Origin: Odontocerum albicorne
Taxonomy: Eukaryota; Arthropoda; Insecta; Trichoptera; Odontoceridae
Length of the DNA: 64,000 bases
Reading direction: 5' to 3'
Assembly: GCA_949825065.1 (NCBI GenBank)
Contig: OX463842.1
Coordinates: 36,637,323-36,701,322, forward strand
The position numbers and the translations under genes were made by a program. The notes under the pieces are model-generated. The model was given only the letters and a program-made list of their open reading frames with translations. It was not told the DNA's origin and ran no database searches. This document shows positions 55,301-64,000 of the stretch, piece after piece (position 1 is the first letter of the stretch; each line of letters begins with the position of its first letter).

Positions 55301-58300
55301 ATCTTTAATTTTAAAGACTAATTTATTCAGTAAAAGAATATTTAAGATTTAGTAAATGTTAAGGTTGAACTATCAATTCAGGTATAAGTGTAAAATATAA
55401 ATTCAGGTGTGTTTATTTTATACGATTTTGATGTCCTAATTGATAAGACGCTTGACTTACACACAGGTGATTTGGGTTTGATTCCCGATGGCAACCAAAT
55501 AAAAAACTAAAAAAGGGTACAATTTTATTCAATAAGTTCTTTTAATAACAATATTCGCGTCTCCTAGATGTGTGCAATAGTATTTCCAGCATGTGTAATC
55601 ATGAACTGAGAGTTCGTGATCTACTCCAGTGCTTCTAAACCCAAAAGCTATATTCATGGGGCCGAAAACAACGTTGCCTCCCTGACAACGCTCTTCAATA
55701 TGTTCAAATCGCCAATTCGGATATGTTGAAAGTATGAATTCATTATTCTAAATACTGAAAAAAAAATGAATAAATGCGTGCACTTAAAAGGATACATTAG
55801 ATGACAATGTATGACAGAATACTTAATGAAGTGGTTAGAGATGAATGTGAATTTAAGGCCGATGTGTTAAGTAAGATGAAGGAGAGAACTCTGAGATGAT
55901 TTGGGCACGTGGAATGAATGAATGAAGAAATATTATTATAACATAAATATATGATGCAAATATTAGTGGATGGCATTAGATGAAGACCAGGAAAAGTATG
56001 ACTGGATCAAGACAATGATATTTTGTAAAAAATAAAAATAATAACTAAGAAAAATTGTAAACGATGTATGGATGTTAAACACGTGAAATACACATATGTG
56101 TGTCGAGATAGGAAAGTCGGCGCTCTGTCTTCTCTGCCTATCCCAGAAGGGAAACGGCATGATGGTATGTATGTATGTTGTTAATTGGAGCCTTTTTGCA
56201 TAGTTACGTCGAAATCATGGCGATACACGCAGATATTGTTTCAGTACTCAAAATGCTAAATAATGCCTTAATTTTCAAATACACTCGCATAACTAGTCCA
56301 ATTTCATTTCTGGCCGTTGAAACAATCATATTTCCTTCATAGACTTAATTTTTTATCGAGACAGACCACGCAGGAGCTCTGACAGGAACTAGACCATTTG
56401 GTCACCCCAAAATACTACATTTGGGAGTATATCGTCGTCGTAAGCTTACCTCATTCCAGTTTTGAACATATGTATTTCATTTATGTGTCTATTTAGTTCT
56501 ATCCCTTGCTTGAAGTCTCCACTTAGATCCTGTAATACCTTTACCGTCATCTGACTTCACTCTGCTAACATTTCCACGCCCAGTTTTGGGTCATCCAACA
56601 TATTGCCAATAGTCGGCGTCCGTGTTCTAACAGTTAGAGTGGGTTTCACGAGAGTTTGCACTGCTGGTCTAGGATGACCATATTTTAATTTATTTTTTAA
56701 TATATCTTCCATCCATATGATAATTGATAATTATATTCGACCACGAGGGATTACCAATCATATCGCCTAGAATATTGTTGTGAAAAGCGTAAACTAAATC
56801 TCTGTTTAAATAACTTTACAGGGAAACTTTATTAAAATTTTATGTTAATTTTAAAATCGTTACAAAAAATTTAAAATTAATATTATTCTTTATGATAAAT
56901 TAAAAACCTGATTAGTCAGGTATTTTATTCTAAATTATGGTGAGATTGTGTAGTTTTATCTTCTTTAATTTTAACCCCAGGAAAATGAATCGAATTGACA
57001 GATTTTCTCTTATAGTAATATGAATCCAATGACGTTAAATTTGAAATAAAAACTGCCAACTTATTTTCACTAAAATCTGAGATAAGCTATCCTGCGCGTT
57101 GTACAACGATATAACGCAATAGATAAAAAATGTTTTCAAAAAAATTACCCGCTTCCCTCTGGCGTTGCCTCCGAAAGCTGTCATTGCCCGTGAGGCAGTA
57201 GACCAGTTGTCTCCACTGCGGTACGCGACGCTCCGTCTGTGTGGTGCGCTCCATGGTAAGGCGTACTGCGCCTCCGCCTGGGCCCACGCACAGCGAGCCC
57301 GGAGGCCCGTTCAGGAGCGCGGGGGCCTGGAGAAAATATTACACTGCACTAACACTTGTAAATAAAATATTATTTTTTCTTTCTGGATGAAAATATATCA
57401 TGTATTAGCATGAAAGTGTTTAATTATCAAATAAATACATAATATGAAAACGATCATCGTAAAACAATTTCTCGTATCTAACAAAGCTTTGAATTTACGA
57501 GTACAAGATTAAAAAAAAACTTCGTGTCTCACTGGTTACAAATGCAATACATGATTTTGCTTTAAGCATAAAAATATGTATTTACTATGAATTTTTGTGT
57601 TTTAAAATTACGAGTGATTTATTTTCTAGTTATAAAGCTTAATAACCAATCGATTATTTTCAAGTTTATAAAGCTTAATAATCAATAAATTATTTTCTAG
57701 TTATAAAGCTTAATAATCAATCGATTATTTTCTAGTTTATAAAGCTTAATAATTGATCGATAATTTTCTAGTTATAAAGCTTAATCAATCGATTATTTTC
57801 TAGTTTATAAAGCTTAATAATCAATAAATTATTTTCTAGTTATAAAGCTTAATAATCAATCGATTAGTTTTTAGTTATTAAGTTTAATAATCAATCGATT
57901 ATTTTGAATTGAAAAGTACTCGACTGGACATATTTGACTATAAAAACACTTCTATATCTAAGATAACACTTTCATTTTAAAATTATTGGACTGTGCAAAT
58001 GGTTTCATGTATAGGATATTGGACTCAACTTCTTTACTTGAGACATTGGACTATGTAAACGTGTATACGAGTATATGATATGTCTAAACATTACACTGTG
58101 TTAATATTTCCATTGAAAAATCATTAGTGTAGGGCTCTTCCATAACTGAGATTGAACTATGAAAGTACTTCTATATCTAAGACTATGCAAACACTTCCAT
58201 GCCTAAGATATTGGGCTCTAAATAATTATTTTATTGTATTACACTTTCGTTTTATACAGTACAACCTGGCGGGCTTATTGCCATGTGGCAATATCTTCCA

Positions 58301-61300
58301 AACAACCAGAAAGATGTTTAAGAAACCTTAAGCGAAAACGAGATTGAAATACTTTTAAAACACATCTGGGATCCAATGGGATCGAACTCACAACCTCCGG
58401 GCTGGGAAACAAGCGCCTTACCAATTAAGCCACGGAGGTCGTCTCATTATTCACCTAAGACTGTACAGTGCGAACGATTCTATATCTAAGACATTGAACT
58501 ATGTGAACATTTTCTCATCTGAGACATAGAGTATCTGAAATATAGAAGTATCAAGACAATACTGTTGAAATACTGACATATCTAAAACATTGAACTGTGA
58601 GAAAACTTCCATATTTATGACATCGTAATGTGCAAACATTTAAATATGTAAAATATCTGACTAAAACACTTCCATATAATAGACATTATGATGTGCAAGG
58701 TTTTCAAATATACTCGTATATCTAAATGACAAAACTCCCTTGTGGATCGAATTTAATAGAACGAACGCCACATAACTTAATGATTCATGAAAATATTTAA
58801 TTGTCAATGAGTTTGAACTGAACACTTATGTATTTGTGATATGAGAAAAAATCTTTTTTGAGTATAATAATAATAAAACGTCGTTTAGAGAGAAGACTCT
58901 CAATAGTGCTCTAGCTTGGGATTCGAGCCCACCATTATTGACAGATTAAAAATATTACAAAGTAAATACATAACATATAAGTTGAATGTACGAATAATAC
59001 GGTAGGGGTTGAGACCATCAGATAAGAAACTTCCTCGCACATGCACATGTTTATAAAAACATATTTGGTATGAAAATCGCAGAGAACTTATCAAAGGAAG
59101 ACGAGCTACCAAGAATTCTTTAAAGATCTTCCGATATGTGATAGTAACTCATTCGGCTTTAGGTGGAGTGTAGTGTATGTTTGTTTGTTTGTTTATATGT
59201 TGTGTTTATATATAGTCATACATTTTGACAAGACTTCCTAAAAAGTATTGTCTTCAAGTGCTTCTTAAAGTTGCACACGCCGCCCATTTCTCACTTTACG
59301 GCACATAAAACAGTAACTGAAATTACATAATGAATTCTAGTTATTTATTAATTAATAAATAAATTATCTGGTAATGGTTCTACTTGACATTTTACAACAA
59401 TAAAAAGGTCGATCCAGTTGAAATATTACTAAAAAAACGAACCAAAATAAATAATTAATTCATTAAATATTACGTAATAATAATATGCCAGTTATGATAT
59501 ATGACGAAATACGAGTATATACGTTAAAATACTTCATTATTGATTAAAACGAAACAAAAAAATTCCTTGAATTTATTGGAATATTGTACACAGCTTCAGG
59601 AATACCCAAATAGCCAAGAATTTAATAAATCACAATTTAAAAGAAGAAATAAATCACGTCTTGCAGCCACAGTAGTGCCCGAGCGTGAGTATAATATTGG
59701 TACGAGTAAACACTACTTTTCACATGAGATTGAAACAAGCAAATGATTTCCTATTAATTGGATCGGATTGAGCATACCAACATGTCATTTGAAACATAGA
59801 TGAGATCAAATTCGGACGAAATAAAAATATCGAAAATGATGTTCTTACACTTACGATTATACAGGGTCGTTGGAGGTTACTGCTCCTTCTCCTGGCAGCC
59901 AGTTGCCTGGCTGCAAAAGGATCCCCTCCGGTTTCTTCTATTAACTCCTCCCACTCGTCGTCATCTATGGGGATCTCTCCAGATCCCACCTAAACATAAT
60001 ATTACATACATACATAACATGGCATCACGCCATTTCCCTATCGGAGTAGGCAGAGAAAAGCGAGTTCGTCATATCCTCCTATCGCGACACTCATCATTCA
60101 CCACTTCTCCGTCCAAACACCTTCCCCGAAATTTTACATTTATTTCTTTTAAGATATCATTCACTTGATCCAACGATACTTTTCTTTGTCTTCCTCTGTA
60201 ACGCCTCCCACTCACATTTGCACTGTATATTTATTACTCTTTCTTCATGCATTCGTTATATTATATATGCTCAAACCATCTCAAATAGTTCTTCTTGATC
60301 TTACTTAATACATCGGCCTTAAATTCACATTCATCCCTTATCCCTTCTTTCCGTATTCTGTCATTCATTTTCACTCCATGTATTCCTCTAAGTGCACTCA
60401 TTTCTAAATACTTTATTCTGCTCTTTTCAGCCCTTTTCCACGCTCATGTTTTACTCCCATACATCAAAATTGGCATTGTTGTTGACTTTTATTTTAGTCG
60501 ATTATGATACTGTCCGGTTCGAGTATATCATATATGTTTTAGAACCCCATTGGCTTAATTTCCTATCTCTTCACGCCGTTCGATATCTCTCGTCACCCTT
60601 CCATCATCTGAAAAAAATACTACCTTAATAGTGGGATTCCTTAACTTGCTGTTATCTTTCATTGCTCATCCATGTATCGCATTTACTTTACCAACCATAT
60701 TTTTTACATGATTTGGAATTTAGTAACATTTATTCTCAGATATTTATCTTCGCATTTCTCTAATATTACAATAGTAAATAATCCAAATATGTTTATTGTA
60801 CTTAGTAGTGAGACGCTATCTAAAAGTTATTTTCTCTACTATTATAAAATAAGCTGAAACCAGCAAAATACAAGAACAACGTTTCAGTGAAATCATCATC
60901 CTCAAATTCAATGAATATTGTATTTAATTGGTTTGTGTTTTAACCGATGTTTTACAATAAATATCTAATATAAACTACGGCCCTAGGGCCAAATCCGGCC
61001 CACTGCCTCTTTTTATACGGCCCGCGAGCTAAGAATAGATTTTACAATTTCAAATGCTTGAACATTTCAATGGACGCGCTGTAACGGAACAGCAAACCGC
61101 TGCGATACGGCCTTATGTGGCGAGACACGGCCTTATGTGGCGCTCTTATAGCTTCGCATTCGGCGGCCTCTGCTGTGACGCCATGCAGCTATAATTCTGC
61201 AGTGTTTTCAGTGCTACGTGTATCGCTGAATCCCAATTTGGTGAAATGTTATCTTAAAGAAGCAATTGCATTCTTCTTATTAGTAGAACCGTATTTCAAA

Positions 61301-63938
61301 TAATTGTAGTATTTTTATTCTGCGCATTATTCTTGCGTAACATGTCGAGGCCTACCTGCATAAATATTCTCGAGTTTGCCTCTTGGCCCACAGAGCCTAA
61401 AGTATTTACTATTTGGCCCTTTACAAAAAATGTTTGCCGAACACTGTTACACTATATATAATACCATAGTAACATGACACCAGTTTGACCTAAGCACTGC
61501 ATAACAAACTGAGATCATTCCGCCTGAGAATACCTCGGGATAGGAGGTAGAAACAAGTGTAGCGGGGATAAATGTAATTAGTGGAATATTAAATTAATTT
61601 ACTGTTAAATATTATTGCCAGAGATTAGTTTAGATGCTGAAAAAAAAACAATCTGGGAAATTTTTGTTTATTTATCATCAGGCATCGAACTGAGACAATC
61701 GTTCTAAGTCACGGAGACCGTCAGACCTTGCGATTTCTCAAATGATATCTTAAAAACTTGATACTATATTATGATACTACTATTATATATAAGCTTCGGT
61801 TAGGTAGAAAGAAATATTGTGACGATTTATACATTGTACATACAATTATTTTACATTTAAGACTAGTATAAATACGCAATATGCATTTATAAAAAATATC
61901 TTCTTATCATTCATCTTAGGAGCTGATTTTTTTTATTAATTTCTCATTTTATTTTTCCAATCGATTGAAATATAATTGAATTAAATATATTGAATATCAT
62001 CACATAATTAACATTTAGATCCCGAGGCGATATTAAAATTGAGTTCAGAAAAAAATATTGTTATTTATTAAGTTGATTAAATTTTGAAATATCTCCAGTG
62101 CTTGACGGGTGAAGCGAATTCGATTATTTTAATAATGCTTTTAATTATCATTCAAACGATATAAAATCGGTTTGTATTTTTGTCCGTGTGTTACACTGGG
62201 CGTTGTCATAGTTACGGTTGAATAGTAATTATTGAGTTAATGTAATAGAACATTTTTCAATTTATCCTCAGTGAGATACAGGCAAAAGCCTAGTTTACTG
62301 GGGATACGACAAATGAAAGGCAACAAACCCAGATCCATTAAAATTATATGTCCAAATCAAATTACCTGTTGTTTTTTCTCAAATTGTGTATATTTCTTGT
62401 CATGTGTAATAATAAATAAATAATAATAATAAAAAAAAATTTCAAATACTATTTGACAACTGTCACTTCTTGACATGATTATAAGACTAAAAATGGAAAA
62501 TAATGTATTTTTTAAGAAGAGATAACTTGACTGTTGAACGGTAACCAACAATATAAATGTTAAAACAAAAACGCAGTATATAATGAGTGAGAATGATTAA
62601 TTATTGTAATATTTACGAGTATAATATTGAGACAATTATATTAGATTAACATTTCACTCTTACTCACTTTATACTGTTGCTGTATAAATCAATTTATTTG
62701 GTAGTTAAAAGTTTGTATAAGATTTTCTGTCAATGAGATATATGCTTTGTATTAAGTTTCGTTTTACTAAAATTCTACATTGTTAAAGATTTCCAGTCTC
62801 ATTCCGGAAATAGATTTAACTCATCATTTTATGAGTTATTGTAAATCCATTTCCTGAATGACTATAAAATGTTAACTTTTGCTGTTTTTGCAAGACAAAA
62901 ATTGAATTTCGAGTATTGTAGACTATTATGGATCAAAATGATAAGGTTGCTGCAAACAGAGCAGCAGATGTTGAAATGATGAGATGATCGCGTCAATCAC
63001 AACGAGCAAGTGAGACTAGAGAAGTCGTAACATAGCATGAAGTAGTACAAAGACAAGCACATCATCATATAGTACATACATATGTACCATCACGCCGTCT
63101 CCCTTTTGGGGTAGGCAGAAAGGAGAGAGCGCCATTCATTCCTATCGTGACACACATCTATCGTCACACGTCTCTTCTACATCCATATACCTTCTCATAC
63201 AGCTCCTACGATTTCTCTGACTTTTAACATTTCTTTTTTTCAAAATATCGTACATTTGATCCAACCATACTTTGCTCTACCACACATTCCATTCACATTG
63301 GCACTGTATATTTGTTTTGTGTTGTAAAAAATTTTCTTCCTTCATTATTGACGGGTTATTACTAGTTATTGTATGATTTTGTTATTTTAATATCCCGTTC
63401 TGAAATAATTGAAAGCTTCGAATGTAAGCGTTCATATTCCAGATTAAGCATTAACGTTTGCAACAACTGATTCATTTCAAATTGATTCCAGATTCACAAA
63501 CTCATTTTATAAATAAAAACAAACTAAAACCTCTTCAGGTAATATTTCACTTTAAAAGATCACCATATAAGTAAGATCTTTGGTTGTTTTTAATTTTATT
63601 TTGTACAAAAAAGTAAAGCATTACCTTAGTGAAATAGTGAACTCCTGCAAACTCCAGAAGCGTTGCAATGCAGTATCCAAAGCTCATGAGTAGGAACCAG
63701 TCCAAGGCCGTGGCGTACCTCACCTTGGGTAGATCAGTCCTTGAGTCCAGGCTAATGGTGGAGAGCGTGAGGACCGTGGTGATGCCAAGACCGACACGAT
63801 CCGAGGTCGCTTCGCGATGGATCCAAAAGGAGACCCAGGACAACACCACAATCAGGATGCAAGGCACGTACACTTGGATCAGAAAATACCCAGTGTGGCG
63901 AGAAAGGTTGAAGGATACTTGCAGGACTGAGAAATCTC
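52212..63938 (-). CDS. GABA-A-type Cys-loop receptor subunit, GRD/CG8916-like (last 4 exons)
   Basis: This is a subunit of a pentameric ligand-gated ion channel in the neuronal membrane. Exons in gene order are 63938-63625 (pre-TM1 to TM3), 59989-59855 and 57326-57149 (cytoplasmic loop), and 52390-52212 (TM4 and stop). All junctions are GT-AG and in phase. RHTGYFLIQVYVPCILIVVL opens TM1, VGLGITTVLTLSTISLD is TM2, and LDWFLLMSFGYCIATLLEFA is TM3. The last exon has LIDRAARVLFPASFGLLNLF, the typical TM4 of the GABA-A/glycine class. The loop starts VGSGEIPIDDDEWEELIEE and contains QWRQLVYCLTG. The ligand-binding domain and signal peptide lie to the right of the window. Within the class the TM regions recall insect GRD or CG8916 rather than RDL or LCCH3; I cannot choose between those two. 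Confidence 0.9.
52983..53100. repeat. Dispersed repeat family C, copy 1
   Basis: An (AAT)n run is followed by ACGCCGTTTAGTAAAAAGGC, then ATTAACAGATTAAAAATAT. A second copy is at 58863-58965. Confidence 0.6.
53127..53265 (+). mobile_element. RTE-type LINE 3' end fragment
   Basis: GTGTGTAGAGATAGAAAGGC, ATCTCTGCTTACCCCAAAAA, GATGGCATGATGGTATTTAT: the shared 3' end with a degraded tail. Confidence 0.75.
53755..54390. repeat. Duplicated intron block, copy 1
   Basis: Shares with 57360-58262, in the same order, a GAAAATATATC.TG block, a TCAAATAAATACATA block, ACAAGATT, AAATGC(G/A)ATACA, TTTTAAAATT, TAGTTATAAAGCTTAAT and TTATTACACTTT. Each copy is followed at once by a SINE. Within copy 1, 53982-54202 is a four-fold tandem repeat of about 66 bases (ACATAACTTTGATTTTACAA core). 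Confidence 0.75.
54391..54537 (-). mobile_element. tRNA-derived SINE, copy 3
   Basis: Inverted order of head and body as in copy 2. The B box is damaged (GAATTCGCTTCTC). Confidence 0.8.
55430..55492 (+). mobile_element. Probable tRNA-derived SINE head, degraded
   Basis: GATGTCCTAATTGATAAGAC is followed by GGGTTTGATTCCCGATGG, which matches A-box and B-box spacing of the family. No body remains. Confidence 0.5.
55800..56185 (+). mobile_element. RTE-type LINE C-terminus and 3' end
   Basis: Reads MTMYDRILNEVVRDECEFKA then DVLSKMKERTLR, stop, FGHV, followed by the 3' end GTGTGTCGAGATAGGAAAGT, TCTGCCTATCCCAGAAGGGA and a TATGTATGTATG tail. The best example of the family's 3' terminus. Confidence 0.85.
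57149..57326 (-). CDS. Receptor exon: TM3-TM4 loop
   Basis: Phase 0 start APALLNGPPGSLCVGPGG, then RLTMERTTQTERRVPQWRQL and SFRRQRQREA. Donor G|GTAATT. Very GC-rich. Confidence 0.88.
57360..58262. repeat. Duplicated intron block, copy 2, with internal minisatellite
   Basis: Counterpart of 53755-54390. At 57615-57905 the phrase TAGTTATAAAGCTTAATAAT with CAATCGATTATTTTC is amplified about eight times (35-36 base period); copy 1 has it once. 57940-58240 holds loosely repeated phrases such as CTATGCAAACACTTCCAT and ATCTAAGATATTG. Confidence 0.75.
58263..58440 (-). mobile_element. tRNA-derived SINE, copy 4
   Basis: On the minus strand CCTCCGTGGCTTAATTGGTA, GGAGGTTGTGAGTTCGATCC, TGGATCCCAGATGTG, body, then TCTGGTTGTTTGGAAGATAT, the ATTGCCACATGGCAAT palindrome and CCCGCCAGGTTGT. 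Confidence 0.88.
58863..58965. repeat. Dispersed repeat family C, copy 2
   Basis: (AAT)n then ACGTCGTTTAGAGAGAAGAC and ATTGACAGATTAAAAATAT. On the minus strand GGGCTCGAATCCCA resembles a tRNA B box, so this may be a second tRNA-derived SINE with an (ATT)n tail. Confidence 0.55.
59855..59989 (-). CDS. Receptor exon: start of TM3-TM4 loop
   Basis: 45 codons in phase 0, VGSGEIPIDDDEWEELIEET to NLQRPCII. Acceptor TGTTTAG, donor ATC|GTAAGT. It directly continues HYFTK at the end of the TM3 exon. Confidence 0.9.
60001..60520 (-). mobile_element. RTE-type LINE C-terminus and 3' end
   Basis: Minus strand: RIKYLEMSALRGIHGVKMND, RIRKEGIRDECEFKADVLSK, NYLRWFEHI, then LDQVNDILKEI and the 3' end CTCTGCCTACTCCGATAGGG with a TATGTATGTATG tail at 60001. 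The right junction is 12 bases beyond a receptor exon acceptor. Confidence 0.85.
60970..61446. mobile_element. Non-autonomous hAT-type element
   Basis: On the minus strand it opens CAGTGTTCGGCAAACATTTT, TTGTAAAGGGCCAAATAGTA, AATACTTTAGGCTCTGTGGG. The other end reads AACTACGGCCCTAGGGCCAA, ATCCGGCCCACTGCC. Ends of the CAG(T/G)G..CGGCAAAC and GGGCCAAATCCGGCCC kinds are familiar from hAT-Charlie-like elements. There is no transposase inside; 61115-61303 is open but unlike any protein I know. The left terminus is worn. Confidence 0.65.
61640..61730 (-). mobile_element. Probable SINE remnant
   Basis: AATCTGGGA, CATCGAACTGAG and AAGTCACGGAG appear in the order expected for an inverted SINE head, but heavily degraded. 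Confidence 0.4.
62266..62435 (+). repeat. Short retroposon family A, copy 3
   Basis: TCCTCAGTGAGATACAGGCA to TATTTCTTGTCATGTG with an (AATA)n/(ATA)n tail. Confidence 0.8.
63065..63320 (-). mobile_element. RTE-type LINE 3' end fragment
   Basis: Minus strand: GTATGGTTGGATCAAATGTA, GTCAGAGAAATCGTAGGAGC, GTGTGTCACGATAGGAATG, CTTTCTGCCTACCCCAAAAG, ending in a CATA-type tail near 63070. Confidence 0.8.
63625..63938 (-). CDS. Receptor exon: TM1-TM2-TM3
   Basis: Acceptor TTATTATACAG, phase 1. GDFSVLQVSFNLSRHTGYFL, TM1, the loop WIHREATSDRV, TM2, DSRTDLPKVRYATALDWF, TM3 and HYFTK. At the inner mouth of TM2 the sequence is Ser-Asp-Arg, where anion channels of this class usually have Pro-Ala-Arg. Confidence 0.95.
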
Positions 63939-64000
63939 CTGTATAATAATAAATACCCTGTATTTTCATGCTGCCAACTGAGGCATCGGCTTTTTAAAAC

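Noticed and set aside
57165..57365. Plus-strand open frame of 66 codons
   Set aside because: Shadow of the receptor loop exon on the minus strand.
59540..59746. 68-codon open frame rich in Lys, Asn and Gln
   Set aside because: AT-rich composition, no family resemblance, no splice or neighbour support.
62938..63060. Short stretch resembling a Gln/Arg-rich N-terminus of a Helitron-type protein
   Set aside because: Only about 45 codons with two stops, low complexity, and no helicase or Rep motif nearby.

Overview
This is a 64 kb piece of an AT-rich animal genome, almost certainly an insect. The evidence is three intron-rich genes on the minus strand with GT-AG introns of up to several kb, animal-type proteins (exportin-5, an adenylyl cyclase, a Cys-loop receptor), and an exceptionally dense load of mariner, piggyBac, Tigger/pogo, hAT, RTE and jockey-type elements. 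The order of insect cannot be fixed from this sequence alone. Exons are GC-rich islands in an AT-rich background.

Layout of the genes. (1) 4906-12931, minus: the last seven exons (422 residues) of an exportin-5 homolog. The exon phases join perfectly, but about two thirds of the protein (the N-terminal part) is missing. (2) 14483-14682: a run of exactly 200 N, an assembly gap. (3) 14683-41745, minus: seven coding exons of a membrane adenylyl cyclase of the ADCY9/Ac13E type. They include the start codon, the first membrane module, the complete C1 catalytic domain, the C1b linker and most of the second membrane module. The gene runs into the gap, so its C2 catalytic domain is not visible. The gap therefore separates two incomplete genes and must hide much more than 200 bases. 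(4) 52212-63938, minus: the last four exons (TM1-3, two cytoplasmic-loop exons, TM4 and stop) of a GABA-A-type receptor subunit resembling insect GRD/CG8916. Its 5' exons lie beyond the right edge.

Mobile DNA fills most introns and intergenic spaces. I can see twelve mariner-type elements or remnants of several lineages. Two are nearly identical 1287 bp copies (2805-4091 and 44356-45642). The first has an intact 339-residue transposase and perfect terminal repeats. Nested insertions are clear: a piggyBac element sits at a TTAA inside a mariner (21025-25566), and a mariner deletion derivative (28953-31750) is split by both a LINE 3' end and a Tigger element. There is also an older piggyBac relic (733-2346), a piggyBac 5' end that runs into the gap (13821-14482), a tRNA-derived SINE family of four to six copies, at least one other short retroposon family, RTE 3' ends with TATG-type tails, a hAT element, several minisatellites, and three striking fold-back sequences. 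No rRNA, genuine tRNA, CRISPR or bacterial-type operon is present.

The three host genes belong to unrelated processes: small-RNA/protein nuclear export, cAMP synthesis and ligand-gated ion flux. Nothing suggests they act together. What stands out in the window is its transposon stratigraphy and the two genes broken by the gap.
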